The translations under genes were made by a program, and so were the position numbers. 19,812 nt of DNA from JBBRFH01 sp038224615 (GTDB lineage Bacteria; Planctomycetota; Phycisphaerae; Tepidisphaerales; Tepidisphaeraceae), in NCBI GenBank assembly GCA_038224615.1, contig JBBRFH010000025.1, forward strand, positions 1 through 19,812. Direction: 5' to 3'. Each line of letters starts with the position of its first letter. The stretch's first letter is position 1. Of this stretch, positions 14,677 to 19,812 are shown piece by piece. Under the pieces are notes generated by a model. It saw only the letters and a list, made by a program, of their open reading frames with translations, ran no database searches and was not told the DNA's origin.

Positions 14677-14781
14677 ATGATGCAAAGACGTACGACCCGG
14701 CAGATCAGCGTCGGCGACGACCGGGTGGGCCGGGTGAGGATCGGCGGGGATGCGCCCGTGTCGGTCCAGACGATGATGGCG
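14677..14781 (+). repeat. Direct repeat, left copy (ispG 5' end)
   Basis: This copy is 101 of 105 bases identical to 15622-15726. Differences are at 14724, 14727, 14772 and 14777. The repeat starts at the ispG initiation codon. Upstream similarity falls to 11 of 17 bases and then disappears. Confidence 0.95.
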
Positions 14782-14817
14782 CGATACATGGCGGACGGCT
14801 TCGGGTGCGCCGGCTAA
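14677..14817 (+). pseudogene. ispG: Truncated 5' copy of ispG (46-codon stump)
   Basis: The first 105 bases (14677-14781) match the start of the intact ispG at 15622-15726 with only four differences. After that the sequences drift apart, and the frame ends at a TAA (14815-14817) after 46 codons, against 417 in the full gene. The encoded peptide starts MMQRRTTRQISVGDDRVGRV and lacks the whole TIM barrel core and the iron-sulfur domain, so it cannot be an active enzyme. Three of the four differences are silent third-position changes; the fourth changes Thr34 to Met. The stop codon overlaps that of the opposing higA gene (CTAA). Confidence 0.85.
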
Positions 14818-15224
14818 ATGAACGCACCCACATCGAGCTTGAAATGCCCGGCCAGTCGCTTGGCCTGCACTTTGCTCGGCTCGCGTTTGGCATTGACGAT
14901 CATCGACGCGGCCGATTTACTGCCGACGACAGCGGCAATGTCGCCCACCGTCAACCCGCGCTCCGCCATCAGGTGCCCGAGCAGTTCGGCGGGCGTCGGC
15001 TTCTGGCGATGAGCGAGGGCGCCCCGCTCGTACTCCGCGACCAGCACCGCCAGCGCGTCGACATAGTCGCTCTCGCCGTCGGTCAACGGCCCATCGCGGC
15101 CGATCAGCGGACGCAGCGCTTCGAGCGCCGCTCGGTTCTCGGTGGCCGTCCTGATCTTTCGGAGCGGGAACCCCTTCACGAGTTCGAGGTAATCATCCCG
15201 CGTGGGGGTCTTTTTCGTCTTCAT
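14814..15224 (-). CDS. higA: HigA-type antitoxin with C-terminal helix-turn-helix
   Basis: This 136-residue protein matches the HigA antitoxin type (COG5499-like). The N-terminal toxin-binding part has DDYLELVKGFPLRKIRTATE and ESDYVDALAVLVAEYER. An XRE-type helix-turn-helix follows at about residues 78-133 (PAELLGHLMAERGLTVGDIA, then VGSKSAASMIVNAKREPS). It should neutralise HigB and repress its own operon. It follows higB with a 6-base gap, the toxin-first order usual for higBA. Its TAG stop overlaps the TAA of the ispG stump on the other strand. Symbols follow family resemblance. Confidence 0.85.
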   Translation of the reverse strand: MKTKKTPTRDDYLELVKGFPLRKIRTATENRAALEALRPLIGRDGPLTDGESDYVDALAVLVAEYERGALAHRQKPTPAELLGHLMAERGLTVGDIAAVVGSKSAASMIVNAKREPSKVQAKRLAGHFKLDVGAFI

Positions 15225-15230
15225 GGCACG

Positions 15231-15530
15231 TCACCGCTTCCACTTCTGTTTGTCGTACTCTGAGTGGGTCAGCAGATCGAGCACCTGCACGATCTGCTTG
15301 TCGTACCGGATCACTGTCAGGAGATGGTACTTGTTCCCCGAAACGTTAAAGACGGTGACAATCATCATGCCCACGGCCACGCCGTCGGCAGTCGGATAGT
15401 CCTTCCGCACGGCCGTGATGCTCGTCCACTTCCTCGCCAGGACAACAACGACCCAGGCGTTCACCCACCGGCGGGCTTCAGAATGCCTCCGAAGCGCCGA
15501 CCGCAGGATCTCCTCCCCGAGCAGGATCAT
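15231..15530 (-). CDS. higB: HigB-type ribosome-dependent mRNA interferase toxin
   Basis: This 99-residue protein matches the HigB_toxin family (PF09907) of the RelE superfamily. Visible marks are HSEARRWVNAW (17-27), YPTADGV, FNVSGNKYHLLTVIRYDKQI, and the end THSEYDKQKWKR. These are the conserved core and the basic C-terminus that cuts mRNA in the ribosome. Length is the usual 95-105 residues. It is the first gene of the minus-strand pair with higA. The ATG is nearly at the predicted transcription start, and no ribosome binding site is seen, so translation may be leaderless. Confidence 0.87.
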   Translation of the reverse strand: MILLGEEILRSALRRHSEARRWVNAWVVVVLARKWTSITAVRKDYPTADGVAVGMMIVTVFNVSGNKYHLLTVIRYDKQIVQVLDLLTHSEYDKQKWKR

Positions 15531-15531
15531 G

Positions 15532-15548
15532 GTTTACATTGTGTGAAC
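15532..15548. promoter_or_regulatory. Candidate HigA operator
   Basis: GTTTACATTGTGTGAAC is a near-perfect palindrome (GTTTACA / TGTGAAC, one mismatch) two bases before the higB ATG. It covers the likely minus-strand -10 box (CACAAT, 15543-15538). Spaced 17 bases upstream of that is a good -35, TTGACG (15566-15561). Autorepression by the antitoxin at such a site is the standard control of type II modules; here it is inferred from position and symmetry. Confidence 0.55.
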
Positions 15549-15566
15549 ACGCCGCGCGGCCGTCAA
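15538..15566 (-). promoter_or_regulatory. Candidate promoter of higBA
   Basis: On the minus strand TTGACG (15566-15561, five of six consensus) is followed after 17 bases by CACAAT (15543-15538, four of six). Transcription would start about at the higB ATG. The -10 box lies inside the palindrome at 15532-15548. Confidence 0.5.
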
Positions 15567-15585
15567 GGATCGCCGCGCTATCCGA

Positions 15586-15614
15586 AAGACAACGCAGCCC
15601 CACCGCATTAGAAT
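15586..15614 (+). promoter_or_regulatory. Candidate promoter of the intact ispG
   Basis: AAGACA (15586-15591) and TAGAAT (15609-15614, five of six consensus) are separated by 17 bases. The ATG at 15622 is seven bases after the -10 box, so the message would be leaderless. No Shine-Dalgarno sequence precedes the ATG, in agreement with that. It is divergent from the higBA promoter and does not overlap it. Confidence 0.45.
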
Positions 15615-15621
15615 TACTGAC

Positions 15622-16875
<1,254 letters not shown>

Positions 16876-16963
16876 GCAAGGGTAGCTGCAGGACATTTCG
16901 AGCGTGCTCACCGCGACGGCGGCGCAATCCATCCTTGGCCGAACCGCGTTCGATCGGCGTGCG

Positions 16964-16969
16964 TACAAT
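16964..16969 (+). promoter_or_regulatory. Possible -10 box before the 17032 gene
   Basis: TACAAT (16964-16969) is a good -10 match in the 156-base gap after ispG. It would start a transcript carrying the membrane protein at 17032 and argC. No convincing -35 hexamer lies at the right distance, so this is weak. Confidence 0.25.
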
Positions 16970-17031
16970 CAACGGTGCCTGCATCGGTCGCCCGCGCGAT
17001 CGGGCTTGCTGGCCCTGCAAGGTTGTGCCAC

Positions 17032-17592
17032 ATGACGATCATCGACACGGTCCCCCCGACCGCTTTGGACGCCGCCCGGCTCGGGCTGTGGTGGCAGGAA
17101 GTGGACGACGTCGTCCGCGTTGTCGTCCCGCGCCCGAACTGGCGCGTCCGCCTCGTCTCCAGTCGACTGCGCCTGGCGATGGTCGCGGTGCTGGTCTACA
17201 CGGCGTTCTGGATCGCGTTCGTCCTGCTCTCCGGCTGGGTTCCCCGTACCGCTCCGCCTTCTCAATGGTGGATGCTCGCGGTCGGTGGATTGCTCATCGG
17301 TGTGACGTGGCTTCTCCTGCGCTGTCCGCCCCCGATCGTGTTTGTTCTCTCTCCCAAGACCCTGCGAGTCGAGGAAGGTGCCGGGCGGCTGATGTCGATC
17401 GAACTTCCGCGCGATCACGTGTCGAGCATCGACTACATCCCGCAGAACCACTCCGTACATGTCGTGTGCGATGACCGCGACGCGCTTGAATTGCACGTGA
17501 CTGACCGCCCGGACGTTGACACCTGGATCGCCGAGCACCTGACGGACGCGCTGAAGCGTCATCCCATGCCGCTGCTTGTTTCGGCGGGCTAA
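17032..17592 (+). CDS. Two-helix membrane protein with soluble C-terminal domain, unknown function
   Basis: This 186-residue protein has a short N-terminal cytoplasmic part, then two hydrophobic segments at about 48-68 (MVAVLVYTAFWIAFVLLSGW) and 82-100 (WWMLAVGGLLIGVTWLLL). A soluble C-terminal domain of about 85 residues, mostly beta-prone, ends in a helix (DVDTWIAEHLTDALKRH). Two helices followed by a small beta domain closed by a helix resemble bacterial PH-like membrane proteins, but no signature confirms this. The frame is open for 19 more codons upstream; the ATG at 17032 is preferred because the extension lacks a good start. It ends 21 bases before argC, probably in one transcript. Confidence 0.65.
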   Translation: MTIIDTVPPTALDAARLGLWWQEVDDVVRVVVPRPNWRVRLVSSRLRLAMVAVLVYTAFWIAFVLLSGWVPRTAPPSQWWMLAVGGLLIGVTWLLLRCPPPIVFVLSPKTLRVEEGAGRLMSIELPRDHVSSIDYIPQNHSVHVVCDDRDALELHVTDRPDVDTWIAEHLTDALKRHPMPLLVSAG

Positions 17593-17613
17593 TCGCATAT
17601 CTTCGTGCGGACT

Positions 17614-18591
17614 ATGTCTATCCGAGTCGGTATTGTCGGGATCGCGGGCTATGGCGGCGGAGAAGCGCTCCGGTACATCGCCACGCACCCGCAGTTCAAG
17701 CTCGTCTACGCCGCCGGCGATTCGACCGCGGGTACCTCTGTCGGCGATCGTTACCCCGGCGTGCCGGACGAAATCGGCTCCATCGTCATTGAGAAGTTCG
17801 ACCCGACCGGACTCAACAACGTCGACGTGCTCTTCACCTCGCTGCCCACCGGAGCGTCCAAAGAGCCGCTGGCGCTGGTCGGTCGAAGCATCAAGATCGT
17901 CGACATCGGCGGGGATCATCGCTACGTCGAAGGATGGACCTACGGGCTGGCCGACGTGTGGCCGGACAAGCTCGAGGGCCAAACCCGCATCGCCAATCCC
18001 GGCTGCTACCCCGCAGCGACGCTCACGCCGCTCGCGCCGTTGCTGGCGGGCAAGTTGATCGACCCGGCGAACATCATCGTCGACGCCAAGAGCGGCGTCA
18101 GCGGCGCCGGTCGAGGCGGCGGGGACAGCAAGTTCGGCTACGCCGAGTGCAACGAAGACTTCACCGCGTACGGCCTGCTCAAGCACACGCACATGCCCGA
18201 GATCGCCACGACGATCGAGATGCTGTCGGGCGGATCGAGCGCCGGGCTGGTCTTCACGCCCCATCTGATCCCCCAGACGCGGGGCATCCTCGCCACGATC
18301 TACGCCCGCGGGACCGCGACTACGCAGCAATGCCTCGAAGCCGCCCGCGCGTTCTACAAGGGCCGCAAGTTCGTCCGCGTCACCGAGAAACCGCCGCACA
18401 CAAAATGGACGACCGGGTCGAATCTCGCGTTCGTCTCCTACGCCTGCGACCCGGCGCGGAATCTGGTGATTGCGCTGTGCGCCATCGACAACCTTGGCAA
18501 AGGTGCCGCCGGCCAGGCGATCCAGAACGCCAATTTAATCTGCGGCCTGCCCGAAGACGCCGGCCTCAATCTCGCGCCACTGTGGCCGTAG
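17614..18591 (+). CDS. argC: N-acetyl-gamma-glutamyl-phosphate reductase
   Basis: ArgC reduces N-acetylglutamyl phosphate to the semialdehyde with NADPH, the third step of arginine synthesis, in the cytoplasm. At 325 residues it is slightly shorter than the common 340-350. The nucleotide-binding start is VGIVGIAGYGGGEALR. The catalytic cysteine is Cys131 in IANPGCYPAATL. The active-site region KSGVSGAGRGGG (159-170) and the KHTHMPEI motif (190-197, His193) are present, as is the C-terminal IDNLGKGAAGQAIQNAN. The ATG at 17614 is chosen over the GTG three codons earlier. No other arg gene lies in the window. Confidence 0.93.
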   Translation: MSIRVGIVGIAGYGGGEALRYIATHPQFKLVYAAGDSTAGTSVGDRYPGVPDEIGSIVIEKFDPTGLNNVDVLFTSLPTGASKEPLALVGRSIKIVDIGGDHRYVEGWTYGLADVWPDKLEGQTRIANPGCYPAATLTPLAPLLAGKLIDPANIIVDAKSGVSGAGRGGGDSKFGYAECNEDFTAYGLLKHTHMPEIATTIEMLSGGSSAGLVFTPHLIPQTRGILATIYARGTATTQQCLEAARAFYKGRKFVRVTEKPPHTKWTTGSNLAFVSYACDPARNLVIALCAIDNLGKGAAGQAIQNANLICGLPEDAGLNLAPLWP

Positions 18592-18606
18592 ACGGAGGAT
18601 CAACGA

Positions 18607-18681
18607 ATGTGTGCGATAAGCGAGAACCCTATGAACGTCTTCCTCGTGTATCTTCGTGCCTCCTTCAAGCCTTCGTGGTGA
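18607..18681 (+). CDS. Possible 24-codon ORF or leader with strong ribosome binding site
   Basis: GGAGG (18594-18598) stands eight bases before an ATG at 18607, better than most ribosome binding sites in this window. The frame encodes 24 residues (starting MCAISENPMNVFLVYLRASF) and ends 12 bases before the solute-binding protein gene. Its second half coincides with an imperfect reiteration of CTTCGTG (18639-18682), which could instead be a dispersed repeat. No family is recognisable. It might be a translated leader of the transporter gene, or chance. Confidence 0.25.
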   Translation: MCAISENPMNVFLVYLRASFKPSW

Positions 18682-18693
18682 ACCGACTTCCGC

Positions 18694-19812
18694 ATGGCCA
18701 GAAACATCGCCATTCTCGCCGTTCTCGCCGCGATTATCGCGCTGCCGTTCATCTTTCGTCAGCCGCCACCGCAAGGCGAATGGCGCGAGGGGGATCCGGT
18801 CATCGTCATCGTGTCGCCGCATAATGAGGCGATTCGATTCGAGTTCGCGCAGGGATTTGCCAAGTGGCACGCTCTGCACTTCAAGCGGGCGGACGGCACA
18901 GGGCAACCCGTTAAGATCGACTGGCGCAACATCGGCGGTACCACCGAGATCAGCCGCTATCTTGCCGGCGAATACGCCGCCGCCACGCGAAGCTGGTGGA
19001 CCGCGCAAGCAAAACCGTGGCCGGGCATGGCGACGGACGATCTGACCAAGTCCGCCCCACCGACGAATCCCGACTCACTTGAAATCTACAACGCCTACCG
19101 GAAGGCGGACGACCCCGAAGCCATCTCCTGCAAGATCGATCTTTTCTTCGGCGGCGGCGAGTTCGATCACTCCAACGCGTTCAGAAGCGGCTTCACTGTC
19201 GCAGTCGAGCAGGAACTGCCACCGGACCTTTTTAAGAACGACGGCGTTGATCTGATTCCCGCGACCCTTTCCGGCGAAGTCTGGCGCACGCCGTCGATAA
19301 CAAACAACGTCGTTAGCACGTTCGACATCGTCTACAACGTTGACCGCCTCGCCGATCTCCGCATCACCACGCCGCCCAGCCAGTGGTCGGACCTCGCCGA
19401 CTACCGCTATTTCAAGCAGGTGGGCCTGGCCGACCCGACCAAGAGTGGGTCGATCGCCAAGGCGTTTGAGATGATTGTGCATCAGCAGATGCACGATGCC
19501 GTGTTTCAATATCTTCACCCGGCCAAGAACGCGATTGTCGATCCCGCTGAGATCAACGCAGCGATCGCGGCGAACGAAAAGCGCATCGACGCGTACATCA
19601 AGGGAAAGGGCAAAGCCTACAAGCGCGGCGACGTGCCCGACGATCTCAAGGACTACCAAGCCGCCCTCGAACAAGGCTTTGAGAACGGGCTGTCACTCAT
19701 CCAGCGCATCGGCGCCAACGCGCGGTACTTCACCGACTCAGCCAGTAAGGTGCCGATCGACGTCAGCATGGGCGACGCAGCGGTCGGCATGGCGATCGAC
19801 TTCTACGGGCGG
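18694..19812 (+). CDS. Membrane-anchored ABC-type extracellular solute-binding protein (partial)
   Basis: The frame is open from the ATG at 18694 to the window edge (373 codons) and continues beyond. Residues 1-21 (MARNIAILAVLAAIIALPFI) form an uncleaved-looking signal anchor with no lipobox cysteine. The body reads as a family 1 solute-binding protein: GDPVIVIVSPHNEAIRFEFA opens the first lobe. Further on come IDWRNIGGTTEISRYL, FGGGEFDHSNA, IVYNVDRL and GLADPTKSGSIAKAFEM, the last being the hinge/ligand segment typical of iron/phosphonate-type binding proteins. It probably supplies an ABC importer whose permease genes lie to the right; the substrate, possibly ferric iron, is a guess. It is unrelated in detail to the sulfate-binding protein at 5823. 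Confidence 0.75.
   Translation, partial: MARNIAILAVLAAIIALPFIFRQPPPQGEWREGDPVIVIVSPHNEAIRFEFAQGFAKWHALHFKRADGTGQPVKIDWRNIGGTTEISRYLAGEYAAATRSWWTAQAKPWPGMATDDLTKSAPPTNPDSLEIYNAYRKADDPEAISCKIDLFFGGGEFDHSNAFRSGFTVAVEQELPPDLFKNDGVDLIPATLSGEVWRTPSITNNVVSTFDIVYNVDRLADLRITTPPSQWSDLADYRYFKQVGLADPTKSGSIAKAFEMIVHQQMHDAVFQYLHPAKNAIVDPAEINAAIAANEKRIDAYIKGKGKAYKRGDVPDDLKDYQAALEQGFENGLSLIQRIGANARYFTDSASKVPIDVSMGDAAVGMAIDFYGR

Noticed and set aside
14782..15621. Insertion sequence or CRISPR-type element between the ispG copies
   Set aside because: The space is fully explained by higA and higB with a short control region; no transposase, terminal inverted repeats or spaced repeats were seen.
16969..18399. 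Minus-strand 476-codon frame opposite argC and the 17032 gene
   Set aside because: It covers two plus-strand genes in the complementary frame; composition is that of a shadow.

Overview
The window is GC-rich bacterial DNA. Gene density is high, start codons are often weak or lack a Shine-Dalgarno site, and several neighbouring genes overlap. Gene content (PIN-PhoH protein, RluB with a Lys/Pro/Arg-rich tail, a type I phosphomannose isomerase, MEP-pathway IspG, a YqjD/holin-like/AI-2E stress-type cluster) and the intergenic style suggest a planctomycete, perhaps of the Phycisphaerae. This is an inference from protein flavour, not from a marker gene; no rRNA or tRNA was seen.

Layout. Positions 1-236 (minus) hold the start of a DUF2892-type small membrane protein, followed by a 620-base gene-free stretch with a REP/REPIN-like double hairpin. 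A zinc-dependent dehydrogenase (859-1875) converges on a minus-strand group: phosphomannose isomerase manA, a tiny membrane-anchored zinc ribbon, and the pseudouridine synthase rluB. A PIN-PhoH protein (4195-5592) is divergent from manA. A complete sulfate ABC importer follows (5823-9874: sbp, cysT, cysW, cysA), with 4-base overlaps between the last three genes. A 490-base gap then carries a strong minus-oriented terminator-like hairpin with no gene in front of it.

From 10368 to 14075 lies an envelope/stress-type cluster: a ferritin-like DUF892 protein, a YqjD/ElaB-like DUF883 protein, a holin-X-like membrane protein, a small unknown membrane protein and an AI-2E-family permease with a long soluble C-terminal domain. 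The last three overlap one another. A small secreted protein sits on the minus strand at 14192-14431.

The most unusual part is 14677-15726. The first 105 bases of ispG occur twice, 945 bases apart, with four differences, three of them synonymous. The upstream copy is a 46-codon stump; the downstream copy is the intact gene. Between them is a minus-strand higB-higA toxin-antitoxin module, with an operator-like palindrome over its likely promoter. The stop codons of the ispG stump and of higA overlap on opposite strands. It looks like a toxin-antitoxin insertion into, or recombination at, the 5' end of an essential isoprenoid gene.

After ispG come a two-helix membrane protein of unknown function, argC (arginine synthesis), a possible 24-codon ORF with a strong ribosome binding site, and the start of an anchored ABC-type solute-binding protein that runs off the window.
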